A stretch of 64,000 nt of DNA, from contig VWPU01019009.1 of assembly GCA_013398955.1 (NCBI GenBank), forward strand, positions 117,001 through 181,000, read 5' to 3'. The DNA comes from Callaeas wilsoni (Eukaryota > Chordata > Aves > Passeriformes > Callaeidae). The notes below the pieces were generated by a model. It had not been told where the DNA came from and did not search any database. It worked only from the letters and a program-made list of their open reading frames with translations. Shown in pieces: positions 51,895 through 64,000 of this stretch. The translations under genes and the position numbers were made by a program. Within the stretch, counting starts at the first letter, position 1; every line of letters starts with the position of its first letter.

Positions 51895-54800
51895 ATGAAG
51901 AACAAAACAGAATTAAAGAAATCAGCAGTGCCCAAATGCTCTTCCTGGTCAAAAAATTACTTTTAGAAAACATGCCAAATAATGCCAGCACCTGACCTCA
52001 ATAATCTTATTTTCCCTGCTTTCTGCTCTGCTTTTCACTTTTGTCTCAAGAGCACTCTATCATCAGCATCTTAAGAAACCAAACCTCTCAATTCCCTCAA
52101 TGAGAGAATATAGTGCATTAGCCATAATAAGCAGAACACTGAAATGACTGCCCTGATATTGATTTTCTCATGTTAGTAACATAGAATGCAACCAACACAT
52201 AAAAATTGATTACTTTCATTTCAAAGGAAAGGGCAACTAGATCTAATCTCAAAAGTGACTGAAAATAGCACTAGGGAGTGTCTAGCTTATTGTAATTCAC
52301 TGAATTCACAACACTTTGGCTTAGCTGGAAGAGAAACAAAGACCCTCTGAAAGTATTAGGGAATTTGAACTTTTGGGAGGAGCAGCAATCAGTTCTCCTC
52401 AGAGCTAATCTTAAGGGCAGAGTACCTATACACTCAGCAGAGAGGTACCTCATTAATTCTGTGAAATATTGATACATAAACTGAGCAAAGTGTAATTGCT
52501 TTTCCTTGAAGGCCATTGCAAGTAAAGGCCTGGAGTTCCCACTGCCAGGAGTTCCCTTCAAATATGTCATTAATATAATTGATCTGTTATCTTAGAGGTA
52601 CAAAACCAATATATTTTTATAAAACCATGGTCCAGAGGAGGAGATGCTACCCTGACTGCTTTGGGTCCACTGGGCTCCTAAACCCCCTTACTTCCATTTT
52701 CACTCCTCAGCCAAATTTCCACCCCTTCTCATACTTCCACATATAAACTCCAGTGTTTTAAAAACTCTTCCTATTACACAGATACTGAGAAACCAATTGA
52801 GAGATGCCCTCCTTTGTCCTACAAACATCTCTATACTATGTTTTAGTCACTGGTCAAATCTCATTCAGCTGCCTCCAGAAAACTAACTTCTGCCACCATT
52901 CTGACACTCAGTAGCTTAGCAGTGGGCACCCACATCCCTTCCTTCATATTTGAAAAGAATTATCGTCCTGATCTTCTTGTTCTTCTCTGAGCCTGTCTGA
53001 CCATGTAGTCAGGGGTTGCTGTAGAGTTAATATTGCAGGGTCTGGTATTGCTCATCAATACTGCAGAGGTGCCCGGTGCCCTGGCAAAGATCAGGACTTA
53101 CCGGGCCAAGGACTGTACAAACAGCAGGGAACAGTGCCTGCCTGCAAAGCCTGAAATCTAAACACACAGTGCAAGCAAAGGCAGAGCTCTCATTTCGCTT
53201 TGACAGGTGGGAGGGAGTGCCACCTCCCTCTGACCACCCCCTTTCCTTCCATCCAGCACTGACAATGAGGTTCTGCTCCATGGGGCTTTCCTGCAAGAAC
53301 CCCCATCTCCTCTGGCAAGGAGAAATCCCACATTCCTTGGGGATCTCTCTTGACACACTTGTGAGTTTCTTGCTGCACAGCTTCCATACTTACGAAGGGC
53401 TGACCCCTGCCCACATCCCATGCACACAGCCCCCACCAAATCACTGCAGCCCATGTACACCTATGCACCCATGTACACACACACACAAGCACAGCATTCT
53501 GCCTAGCCCTAGGAAAACTCAGGACTGCCCACTTTGCCCTTGGGCAATAAAATTTCCTCACACACTGCACCCCAGCCTGAAACTGCATCTGCACCCAAGT
53601 CCCCCAGCACCTGCTTCTCAAGGGCATCCACAGCGGCTTTTTCTCTCACTGCAATATGATCTGATTGACACTCAGAGTTGTGTGACATGACACACACTCT
53701 TGAATTCACCCATGTTATATTTAACACTGGAAACAGTCCAATGTCCTCAGGCCCACGTGTGGGATGCAGCAGTGAGCTTCCCTGTGTTGGTTGTGGTGAT
53801 GGCACCACACTACTTGAGGTCACCACCCAAACTTGGCCTCACATGTGACTCCCTCTTCAAGGCAGAATCAACTCTCCATGTCTAGCAGCATTCCACCTAA
53901 CTCTGGCCACTGCTATAATGGCAGATGGCCTTTAAATGAGTCAAATAAATTCAAGAAAAAAATAAGTAGGGATAGATATGAAGTAACTGATGAAAAAAAC
54001 CGGAAGAGCATTTACCTCTGGATGCTTGGTGGTACTCCTGAGTCATGAGAGTATGCTCACATCAGTCGCTCTGAAGGCAAGAGAAAGCAAACATTAAATC
54101 GACAAATAATTAAGGTTAGCCAAGCATAACTTAAGAATTTATTTCCAGAGGATAAAATTATGACTGCTGGCAAGTTGAGATGTCCTTAAGGATAAAAGAC
54201 TACATTAATTTAACCCTCAGACTGCTATAACACTTTCTCTGGGATTTCCCAGAAGGAAATATGTGTGAATGAGCTCTGTAGACCATTTGTTACAAACCAA
54301 ACATTTCAGGAAGCATTCAGACTGACTGCACATTCTCTGCACAAAAGATCTGTGGATGTTCAATAGATCTGGAAGCTCTGGAACATGTTTAGCTTACTGT
54401 GTATGCTCAATTCTGTTGAATAATATGAATGAGCAGGGCAAATCTAGAAAACGGGACACTTCAGACTTATTATACTAGAGATTCACACAAGCAGAACAAC
54501 ACTTTCTGAAATCCACAGGACTTTCAGGCTGGCTGTGCACATACTGGGTAGCTAATCTTTGCATGCACTGTAGAAAACAGTGCAGGTTTGCAGATTTATG
54601 TCAGCTCAGACAAGGATCAGTCACTGAGCAGGTCTTCCCACTGGCTGGAAACCCTGGGCCAGTGTAAAAACCCTGAGGCTCTGTCTAGGAGCATGTCTGC
54701 AAGGAAAATGGGGCATTCTCAGGGGCACTCAGATCTGTGCGGGCTCTGTGTTAGCCCCATGGCAACAACAACGCCTTGCTCCTGTGCCTCTGACGTACAG

Positions 54801-57800
54801 ATGCTTTCTTCTTCAGACAGCCTGTGCCTGGTGTCAGTATCCAGAGGGCTGTGCTTGTTTGTACTAGCCCAGGTGAGGAGCCCATGCAATGCTAATTATA
54901 TGCTGCAGGTACCTTTAAGCCATTTTACAGACATTTGTGTGCCTTTATAATTTAAAGGGACAAGTGCAGTGAGTTACATATAAATGAGGTCTGGCTTAGT
55001 GTCATAGCATCTATAAAGGACACAAGAGTCAAATAAAAAGGGAGGCCTTTTCTTCTCTGCATTACCGCAGAGGAGGCAGGCAAAGTGGAGGCTGGTGTTG
55101 CCTGCTGACAGGAAACGGGCTTGTTAGCACAGCCAGAGGCACTGCCCTAAAGGAGAGTGTACCTGCCAGGAACAGGGTGTAGCAGAAGTCTCTCCCCGCC
55201 AAACCCCAACCAGCAGGTTGGGATCGGCACTGAAGGGAATGCCAGCAGCACTCCTAGAGGGAGGGAAAGGCTGCACACGAGCTCTCCCATCCCAAACCCC
55301 TGAGGCCAGCTTCCCACCCGGCATCACTGCCTGCTACTCAGAGGATAAAACCAAGAAATGTGCATGAAGGGAAAACCAAGAAAAGGCGGAAAATGGCTAG
55401 GGAAGTAAAGTTCGTTTTACTTATGGCCAAGTTCCCAGAGCTATGCAGTTTCCTAAGAGGTAACACATGATACCACAGCTTCAATCCATGAACAAATACA
55501 GTGGTATTATTTTGCCCACTGCAGTGCAACTTCAGTTATGATGCTCAATGAAGGCAGAAGCCTGGCACAATTTTTAAAAGGACCTCAAACTTCCTTGAAC
55601 AATGAGGCATCCAGAATTGCCTTCTTGTACACTGACCTCATGTCACAAGACATCGATGATTGAGACAACAAAGGACTTTTTCCAAAAGGCTGGTATTCTT
55701 GTGTGTCCTTTCTTCCAAATTCTTCCATTTTTCTACATTAATATTAGTCATATCCAAAAACCAAGACCAGAAAATTGACCAGAAATTATATTTCTTCTCT
55801 GGTAGTTTGGATGCTGATCTGAGGAGGGGGAGGGAGTGATGCAACTTAACAGAGGCCTGAGATTTTTAACTCTACTGACTTTCATGAAGATATTCCTGAT
55901 TTGCACATACAATGTGCTTGGTCACCTCTTGGCAAAGTTTTGCTTTCACAGACACTACTTTGCCACAGCTGGCAGTAATTGGTGATGCTGAGGATAGTTC
56001 CTACAGTGGAGTAGGTGTCTGCTGGAGCAAATTACTGGTTCTCCCTTCAGATGGTCATTCCTGATCATCAGGAAAAAGTCATTTTGGGGAAAGATAAAAG
56101 TTCAGCTTCTAAACTGGCCCATCTATAAACCTGAATGAATTTATGCCAAAGGAAGAGGTCTCTGGAAATCCAGAAAATGCAGTGCCAGACTGAGGAGTCA
56201 ACACACTGCTTGTTACCACTGCAGGCAGGCATGGTACGGGAGGTGTTTCCCAAACCAGACACGGCTATGGAAAGGCCCACACTTCTCCCAGTGCTTTGCT
56301 GGATGAGCAAGTCCTAAATTAAGTGCCACCCACTGGAGAAGCCACCCTTCTCTTCCCTCTCTGCTTTCCTTCAGGCCAGAGATACCTCCAGGGATTAGAT
56401 CATCCCTTGGTGTCAGGCTTTGTGCTGTGCTCAGTTGCCAGCCATGGGTGGGTGAGTTATTAGTCAGATTTACATGTCTAAAACATCATTTGTGCAACCA
56501 CCCCAGGGCATGGCTATGAATGCGCTCAGGATGAAAATCTGAAAAAGAAGTTCAGTAAGCAGAAAAACAGTGTCTGAGTTGATGCACCCCTACAAGCAAG
56601 TCAAATCTACTTGCAGCAAGTTAGCTAATATGATTTACCACGAGATTTACTACAGAATGTGTTTGCTATTGAATGCTTCTTTAGCAGCTTCATGTTGCTC
56701 TACTAGATGTAGTAAGCACTTGGTGTTTGTCTCTAAAAAGCAAAAAAGGAAGCTGAAGTGTCCCACACAAGGAGCACACCCCCAGGGCTCCCACAACAGG
56801 CATTAAATCAAGGGGACTTCATAGGCCATGACCATACAGAAGTTATTTATCTACCTAACTTAGGGCTTGCACTCTCTGTGTTCAAAGCACATCTCTCAGT
56901 GGCACTAGGACGCCTCTGTCCTCATAGAGGAGTAAAATCACAAGGAGCTCCAGGCAGCAATGGTAAAATATGAACCCAGCCTCAGAGGAATGCAACACAT
57001 TAGAAGCAGTTGACATGGTATAAACCTGTTTTAAACATTTTCATGACAAAAAAAAAGGACCCAATTTTAAAGGATTTTACTCACACTTTTCATTACCAAC
57101 ACAAAATTAATGGCCACAGCCCAGTACTCTTGGGGAAACCAGGCATGGGAGCATGGGAGGAGTGGAAAGCAATTTTGAGTCATATCAATACCACACTATC
57201 AGAAGAGCAGGAGTAAAAGAGCCGAGTTGAAATAGTGCCCAAGATCTATCCTCCTGATGGGCTGCCTCTAGATCCGTTGTCACGGGAGGAGCTGAGCTTT
57301 TCTCCTCCTATAGCACTGGGGAGGAATAAAAAGCCAGGGCTGCAGCTCTCAAGGGAAGAAAGGGAAATGTTGTTGAACTCAGAAAAAAGTACAGAACCAA
57401 GCAACTTTCACATGGCTTTTGAGCCATTGCGCTGGCTACGTCAGTTCAGGTCTCTGGCTGTTTTGCTGCACCCATTTGCACCCATTTGCTTCTCCTCAGT
57501 CTCTGTGCGCTCTGCAGCCCCGGGCACCGCCAGAAGCAAGAGTGATGAGCGGCTCGCACGCTGCCCCTGCAAACACACCAGCACCATCCCATAATCCTGC
57601 ACCCGGCGCAGCCCAGTTTGCCTGGTTACATCACCTCTGCTCACACTAAGTGTTCCTTGCGAAACTCTCTCAAGACAGGAAAAACTAGATAACAGGGGAA
57701 GAGCTCCCCTGTGGAGATTGCCTCAGATGATGCCTGTTGTCATCATTCAAGAAATCAGCATGGCATCCAAAATGAAAAATTTCCCTGAGATGTCCTAAGC

Positions 57801-57860
57801 ATGCCATAATTTTTCACAGCTAAGCTGTGCAAGGAATAATAAAACCAGATTTTATTTCAG
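51895..57860. other. Gene-free stretch
   Basis: A GC-richer zone at 53000-53900 opens long overlapping frames on both strands (53076-53690 plus, 53190-53627 minus). None has a domain, and the plus frame runs through an (AC)n tract at 53475-53487. A frame at 57235-57594 has a charged, somewhat protein-like N-terminal half and follows no recognisable gene signal. I treat it as unsupported. Confidence 0.45.
53475..53487. repeat. Short (AC)n microsatellite
   Basis: Six uninterrupted AC units. Confidence 0.75.
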
Positions 57861-57950
57861 TTTCCATTCACAAAATATACACAAAGAATCCAAAGCAGGA
57901 CACAGAGCAACATGCCCCACCACCTCTGGGAATCACAAGTAGAAAGAGAC
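57861..57950. repeat. Unidentified interspersed repeat, copy B
   Basis: TTTCCATTCACAAAATATAC, then a variable middle, then GCCCCACCACCTCTGGGAATCAC and AAAGAGAC. It matches copy A (51433-51530) block by block, in the same orientation. The sequence before it (AATAATAAAACCAGATTTTATTTCAG) includes AATAAA-type strings on both strands, which may or may not belong to the element. Confidence 0.6.
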
Positions 57951-60900
57951 AGATTTTTAAAAAGTGTTTTGGAATAAACTGATTGTGTAAGAAAAAAAAA
58001 TTATTTAAAGCAATTCACAGGAGGTGTGATGGGCACACCTGCTAAATTATTCAGATAAAATCAACAGCCCTAAAGATAAATTCATGTTAAAATTTCTCCA
58101 GTTACTACTAGAAAAATAAACTGACTCAGCGTACTCTTCATGCCTTAACAACTCTAATCATAACCTGGGGCTATCCCCTTAGGTCATTTCTGTCCTAAAC
58201 ATCAGCCATTATCCCTCAACACAGCAGCAGACTTCCAGCCCTGATTCCTCTCCATTTCATCCACCAGAATATCCTCCCTTCCTTTCACCCTGGATTGCAG
58301 TGGCAGGTGTAGAGTAGAGGGTGGCAACTTGCCTTCCCACCTGCAAAGAGAGAATATTAATGCCTTCCTGTTCCCTGGAAATGTGGGAGCTGCCTACTAC
58401 GCTGCAAGCAAAATCTGAGTTTATTTTTAAAATAGTACTATCTTATTTTTGATGTTCCAGGTTTAGGAAAGGCCTTGATTTGATTATGTCTCACGCTGTG
58501 TTCCTTAATGACCTCAAATTATGAAACTGTGATCCAGAAAAAGCACAGTCGTTGGTATCACCATGTAGTATAATCTGCTCCAAAATATTCTTAGACCTAC
58601 ATCCACACATATCCCTAAGACTAATTAATTAATTTATTAGACTAAATCAAAACTTTCTGGTAGCAAATATATGTTGTTAATTGAATAAAAATCAACTACT
58701 GAAAATAAAGCTATAACCTTTGCATTTTGCTAATATTTTAAAAGTCTACATGTAGTACTGACAACAGAATTATTTGCCTAACAATTTTCCTATAAAATAC
58801 ACTAAGATATTTTATTTACCTGGTTTCTGTTGGTTTAAAATAACAAAACCATTTATAAAATCCCTTTATGGACTCAATATATGGGCCATATATTACAGTT
58901 TTTTCTCTGGTTTAGTAGTGAAAAATTTCTAGATTTACACAGCTAAATTAATGACAATGTGTAATTTATGACTCTGATTATCTACAGATAATTTGCAATT
59001 CTAAATTGTAATTGGCCTCACCAATTCTATGCAATAACTTGTAAAGCATCTGCATACAGGCTGTGACTTGTAAACTTGCACAGAGCAGATGATGGCCATT
59101 TTATTAAATCACTAAGAATTGACAGTGTGTGATGGAGAGCTTTGAGGTGATTTGTATTAAATGTCATTCTTGACAGGAGACAGTATTTTTATTAAGTAGA
59201 ATATTTTTCTTGTATCTATGTAAAGTACTAATACAAAACAAACCAACAAAGCTATGCCAGCAGAAGGGATACTGTTGAAACACATTTCTAATTCCTTGAA
59301 GAGTCATGTTTTATTGTTATTTAAGAGGATATATTGGTAGAATTAGAACTGTTTTGAAACCACACCTAGCAACAGTTCAAGGAATTAATTTGTTGAGCAA
59401 AAATTTTACTTACGATCCGTGCACAATTTCTCTAAATTTTCAATATTAAAAAGTTTTGCAGTAAAATGTAGCTAAGTTTACTTGTTAGATAGCTGAAGTT
59501 TGCTGCTCTTTATCCTTAGTTACGGCACTGACCTCAGGCAGCCCCAGAAAAATGTCAATGGAGAATTGCAGCCAACAAACCACTAAAGCTCCATCCTGTC
59601 CTGTGAATGTCCCATTGATTTCAGCAGTGTGGGACCCATCTGAAAAGCTTTGATGAAAAATGGTCATGTGCAGTTCCACTCTACGATTCTTCTTTTAATT
59701 ATGCCATCCTCAAAAACTGTTAGTGCCAACAGCAGTGTACACTGGCCTAGGGTTTGCTCCAAGCTTCTTTTATCCAGCAAGGCTAAGGAAAGCCTTCTGC
59801 TCTGTTTCATGTGCTTTCCATGCAGAAAGTTTAGCCTATAAAGCATAACTTCCGCTGTGGGATCCGAATGCTTTCAAAATTATAAACCACTGCAAACCTC
59901 CACCTAACAGAAGAGCTGCCATTGACTTTAACAAGAGTAAGACTGGCACTTCATTAATGCAGTGCAGATGGCTTTTAATATCTTTCCAGGACAAAAGAGA
60001 GCTCTATCAGCATACATGGGACATTATTGTCAGTTGCATGTGAAGAGGCAAGTGGGTCTATTTCAAACTGTCCTTTGATGATTTATGATCCAGACGGATT
60101 TCAGAAATATCATTTCCTTAACAAGTATTGAGCCACCTCTTTGATATGTTTTCTCCCACTAATGACAAGTCTCCCATGAAGTTCATCATACTCCAGCAAT
60201 GTTTCTGAGATTGTGGATTGTGACTCCTTTGAAGACTTGAAAGGATTCAAAAGAGGCCATGTAACATGAGCAAAAGCAGAGTTAGTCAGCTCAGTTCTTC
60301 CAGGCAAAGTGTTGTGTTTACCTGGCTGCCAGCGTTCACACCAGCCCAACAACTATGATTTTCTTCTCATTGCTTATAATTGGCTGACATTAGTTTGGTC
60401 CCTTCAGCACATGGGCATGATTGTTTACACTTGCAAGCAGTAATTACCAGCAATTCTCATTGCCCCATCCTAAAAGGACTGACCTGCTGTCAATCCAGGA
60501 GGTTGTACAAAAACCAGAGGAGGTTGCATTTGCAGAAATTCTTGACATATAATGCTCACAGGAGAACAGACGATAAACAGATTCCTAATTTTTAGAGAGG
60601 TAAATAAGAAGTGGGCTTGTAACTGCAGAACAGAGAGAGAAGAGGCAGAGCATTCAGCTGGCCCCTACACCTGCAGAAAAACTTACTTTCAGGAGAAAAG
60701 TGCACTGTATGAGTTAGGAAGGCAGAAAACTGATTAAAAAAAAGAGAGAGTGAAAACAGAGACTCAAAGAACACTCATCAAAATCAAGATGTTGTGAACA
60801 AAATTAGTCATGAGCCCAAAGAACACAAAAAGAAGAAAAACGTAATTGCCTAATCATCAGCACCAAGAGGTGGATAACAGATGAGAGGGACTGGAGTTAC

Positions 60901-62144
60901 ACAACTACAAGCAACGTGACAGTGTTACAGAACCCAGCATGATGAGTATGTTAAAGCAAATTGGCAGGATCCGTATAGACACAGGAACAGGGGAGATGGC
61001 CGTGCACGTCATGTAAGGTGCATCACCGCGTGTGTGCAGCTCACAAACACTCACAGCTAAAAAGCTTGGCAAAGATCTGCCCATTTCTTCTGTGTGTTCA
61101 GCCCAGCCACTGCAGGCTCTTTGCAACCAAGATGCTCTCTTTGCAGACCCGTTAAAGGTGTGCCCTCCTACAACTACTCTCCAAGTTGCTGGAACTAGGA
61201 GAGAAAATTATTTTGAAAGGCTATGAATTAATACTGTCACTTAAGAAGTTCAAGATAAGTGAAGAGGTGGTCTATTTTGCAGCCTATCAAATCAAGTCAA
61301 ATCAAATCAGCTAAGTAGGTGACTAGATACATAATGAGCTATTTGTGGTACCAGAGTAGAGAAACACATTCTCACACACACCTTCTAGCTGAATGAAGCA
61401 GGCTGGATGTCTTCTGTTGCCAATAAACAAATGCAAAGGTACAGACAATTTCCTAATTTGAAAATTAATTGCCTCTAGTATAAAATAAATCTATACTAGA
61501 ACTGGACTGAAGAGAGTTTGATGACAAAACTGTATTTTTGGCACAAGGGATTATATACCATGAGTGGCATTTACAGACTGTGAAGTCCAAACCAGTAATC
61601 TATTCAGCTTGTGATACAAAAAGACAAATGTGTAAGTGATGTTGAGAAACTGTAGTAAATGTTCAATATGCCACAGTTCCAAAATGCTAAGGGCAACCAT
61701 TCTTTCCTGTAGGAAGAGAATATGAGGGCAGTATTACACTAACTGCTATGAAAGAAAAAAGAAGCTGATAATAATTATTACCAACTAGAAGATAGGGACT
61801 AATAGAGAAATAAAAGCACAATGACCAAAAAAGAGTATGTTCTGAAGAAGAAAAATCTTCTATAATGGACAGATTCTACAGTGTCTCTGTAACATATTGT
61901 GAGATGAGAATGGTAAAATTATCAGGAGCGGTATACAAAAGGCAGAAGTGTTAACTAAATCTTTCTATTTTGTGCTGGGAACCATCCCAGTCGGTATACA
62001 GTCATATAAGGTAGTGATGAATGGTGAAGCCTTGAAGCTCTATCAGTCCCCCTGTTTGGCAGAACAACAGAATTCAAGTGCCAAACTTTCATTCATCTCT
62101 CAAAATCTTGTTAATTAATTCAAAGATTCAAAGCTTATGAATCT
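57951..62144. other. Gene-free, AT-rich stretch, possible conserved non-coding DNA
   Basis: 58400-59480 is strongly AT-rich yet not simple-sequence. It contains CTAATTAATTAATTTATTAG at 58621-58640 and further TAATTA/ATTAAT/CCAAT strings that resemble homeodomain and CCAAT-factor sites. No open frame of note crosses it. 59480-62144 shows nothing recognisable beyond a TCAAA-type short repeat near 61287-61310. Confidence 0.4.
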
Positions 62145-62250
62145 GTTGGGATCATCTATCCTGCCCTCCTACACAGCATAGTCCATAGGATTTGCATGAA
62201 TCCCATCTTAAGCTACAGAACATCTACAAGGAATGCACCTACTTGTAAGA
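62145..62250 (-). mobile_element. Ancient CR1 LINE 3' fragment, minus strand
   Basis: GGGATCATCTATCCTGCCCT followed by CCTACACAGCATAGTCCATAGGATTT matches the reverse complement of an old CR1 3' end (usual order GATCATCTAGTCTGACCTCC, then TAACACAGGCCATAGAA). It appears to belong to the same broad class as the plus-strand fragment at 28420-28850. The terminal repeat at the element's 3' end and everything beyond about 62250 are too degraded to follow. Confidence 0.6.
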
Positions 62251-63289
62251 GTAGAACTATGAAACTGAGGTGTTCATTCGTGTCAAAGCTCGTTTTAATT
62301 CAGCTTCTGGCCATCAGAGTCTCACACCTATCTGCACTGTTCACAAACTACAGCCAGGTCCCTCCTTTATCTTCTCCCAGTCAAATATGAACATTATGAG
62401 GCACATTTTGCCATTTCTCAGGAGCTGCTGATGGAGTAGCATTCTTCATGTCCTGTGAATATCCAAACTGAACATGAACGCCAGTAATAGTTAAACCACT
62501 GCTAAGCACAAGACTAATAGCAGTGTCCGCATAAGAAAACTAAAGGTGGATGCAAGTATGGGCACACAATTGTTAATACTATGTCATGGTTAGTTCCATA
62601 GCACATTTTGGGAATATGTGAACCAGCCCTCTGTCAGACAGTGCCTTAGTATGGTTTGAGGGGTAGCATGGGGCAAGTTGTTCAAGTATGGGTGAGGCCA
62701 CTTTGTGCAGGGGAACCCAGGTGTATGGAGGCAAGTTGTGCTATTCCAATTGTCCAGAAAGACAGAAAACTGAACCTGGCCCACTTTACTGATTAGCATA
62801 GATACAGATTTTATAAACTTCTCCAATCAATTTCCTCATATTTTTAAGTTCAAGAGTCACAGAAGTTTGTTTTTCAGTGACCCGCACCACCAACTCATGC
62901 TCAGACAGTTATTCACCCTATTTACCATGTCCCTCTAAACATCACTCTTCCCCAGCCCAGATTTGTCCATGCCATCTGTATGACCTAATATTTTTGTTGT
63001 CTCTCCAATGACTGTATATTCAACCACGTTAAAACAAGCAATCAAAGGTCACTTGAATTATAATACTACCGCTTTGGCATTTGTTAGTTTCCTCACCACT
63101 AACATCCTCTGAAAATTCCATTTGCACTAGTTCTGTGTATATATATGTATATATATATATATATTTGGAAAAGGTACTGAACATCACAGAGAGAAGAACC
63201 ATTTCTCAAAAAACTTTGGTATAACAAATCTCTTTAAGGAAGAGGAACTTTCACATTAAATAATAGATTGTGCAAGTTTCCACCTGTGA
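62251..63289. other. Gene-free stretch with TA microsatellite
   Basis: No gene recognised. TGTCATGGTTAGTTCC at about 62583 resembles the TGTCATGGTT start seen in some bird LTRs, but no matching end or second copy is visible. A (TA)n microsatellite lies at 63135-63165. Confidence 0.45.
63135..63165. repeat. (TA)n microsatellite
   Basis: TGTATATATATGTATATATA and further TA units, interrupted once by TG. Confidence 0.9.
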
Positions 63290-63422
63290 AGTCACTGCAA
63301 ACTCAGCTGAACAAGACCCCAAGCGACTTAATCTGCAGACACTAGTACTGCTTTGAGGAAGGGGCTGGACTACATGACCTGCAGAGGTACCTTCCAATCC
63401 AAATGATTCCATGATGATTCTA
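63290..63422 (+). mobile_element. CR1 LINE 3' end
   Basis: The plus strand shows the last ORF2 codons (ACTCAGCTGAACAAGACCCC, compare the CR1 peptide L(D/N)K) and CTAGTACTGCTTTGAGGAAG. The hallmark CR1 tail GGGCTGGACTACATGACCTG-CAGAGGTACCTTCCAATCC follows. It ends in the short terminal repeats of the element (ATGATTCCATGATGATTCT). It is heavily 5'-truncated (about 130 bp) but fairly well preserved. Confidence 0.85.
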
Positions 63423-63980
63423 CATTTGCACTCCAAGACCTGTCAGCTGGCCATCTTTCAATCAGCACAACTCACGCCATGTTAATTTTATATTGCTTGC
63501 CATTCTCAACTGCTGTCTCATGTGATGTTAGGTCAAATTTGGTCATTTCCATCATGCTTATCAAACTAATTTGCCATGTCATAAAAAAAGGTGGCAAATA
63601 AGATCTCCAGTATCAATTTATTTCCCATATAGTAATGATGACCAGTATTAATTGTATTTTTGTCCTTTATTTTTCATTAATTTAGCCCTAATGAGCTCGT
63701 CGTTCTTTTGCCGACGATTCGCAATAGGCCTTATTCTATCTACCAAAAATTATTCTGGATTCCCAGCTCTTCCGGAGTTTCAGGAATCCCTGAACACGTG
63801 AGGAATTAGCCACTCTCCAGAACGACTCTGCTAACCCGTTTGAATGCAGTTATCCGGGGGGCTTGTTTTTAATGTGTAACTTCTCCTCCAGTTCCTGACA
63901 GCACAGAACTGTGTCCCCGCAGTCTGAACGCTGCCACGCTCCCAAGTGAGGCGTCCATAGAGCCCTGCTGTCCCTTCGTG
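63423..63980. other. Approach to a right-hand CpG-rich region
   Basis: CpG becomes more frequent from about 63695 onward (CTCGTCGTTC, GCCGACGATTCGC, then ATCCGGGG and GAACGCTGCCACG). No splice signal or open frame can be tied to a gene, but the trend suggests a promoter-proximal zone continuing past the window. Confidence 0.4.
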
Positions 63981-63982
63981 CC

Positions 63983-64000
63983 GGGGCCGGGGCCGGGGCC
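63983..64000 (+). repeat. (GGGGCC)n hexanucleotide run cut by window end
   Basis: Three full GGGGCC units, preceded by CC, end exactly at the last base, so the true copy number is unknown. The motif can form a G-quadruplex and fits a CpG island edge. Confidence 0.85.

Noticed and set aside
53076..53690. 204-codon open frame on the plus strand
   Set aside because: Runs through an (AC)n microsatellite and overlaps 145- and 109-codon minus-strand frames; no domain seen.
57235..57594. 119-codon frame with a charged, protein-like N-terminal half, near an AATAAAAAG string
   Set aside because: No homology recognised, the C-terminal half looks random, and no splice or polyadenylation context ties it to a gene. 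Conservation of the frame in another bird would reopen it.
62583..62830. TGTCATGGTT start resembling bird retroviral LTRs
   Set aside because: The match is limited to about ten bases and no LTR end follows.
1..64000. A novel multi-gene system (defence, biosynthetic or viral)
   Set aside because: No coding genes, operon structure or intact mobile element is present. The content is typical bird intergenic or intronic DNA with retroposon debris.

Overview
The window reads as a non-coding stretch of a bird nuclear genome, most likely from a passerine (songbird). CpG is depleted over most of its length, microsatellites and homopolymer runs are scattered through it, and no open reading frame looks like a genuine protein. 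There are several CR1 LINE remnants (the dominant bird retroposon) of different ages. One tRNA-Ile-headed, CR1-tailed SINE at about 35062-35207 matches the TguSINE1 type described from passerines. That element is the best clue to the host group.

Layout. 1-4520 is unassigned, with a strong 12-bp inverted repeat near 1.9 kb. 4521-5118 is a 5'-truncated CR1 on the minus strand that still shows the C-terminal part of its reverse-transcriptase ORF in two frames. 5119-12519 is featureless. 12520-12800 is a second CR1 3' end, on the plus strand. 12801-28419 is gene-free, with two short perfect hairpins. 28420-28850 and 30130-30258 are two older CR1 3' fragments of a type shared with other reptiles. 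30420-31700 is the most gene-control-like part of the window: elevated CpG, a CpG-containing 9-bp palindrome, then a compact CpG island at about 30951-31097. 35062-35207 is the SINE. 38.9-51.4 kb holds several GGGTTTT/AAAACCC low-complexity tracts and a perfect 3 x 53-bp minisatellite at 47398-47556. 51433-51530 and 57861-57950 are two diverged copies of one unidentified repeat. 58.4-59.5 kb is AT-rich with homeodomain-like TAATTA motifs. 62145-62250 and 63290-63422 are further CR1 fragments. At the right edge CpG rises again and the window is cut inside a (GGGGCC)n run, which suggests a CpG island or promoter just beyond it.

No genes are seen to work together here. The window is best described as intergenic or intronic DNA with retroposon debris and one or two candidate promoter/CpG-island edges. 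I found no convincing undescribed system. The items most worth checking are the CpG-island block at 30.4-31.7 kb, the perfect 53-bp repeat built on a 14-bp palindrome, the unnamed repeat family, and the terminal GGGGCC run. All family names come from pattern recognition without a database search.
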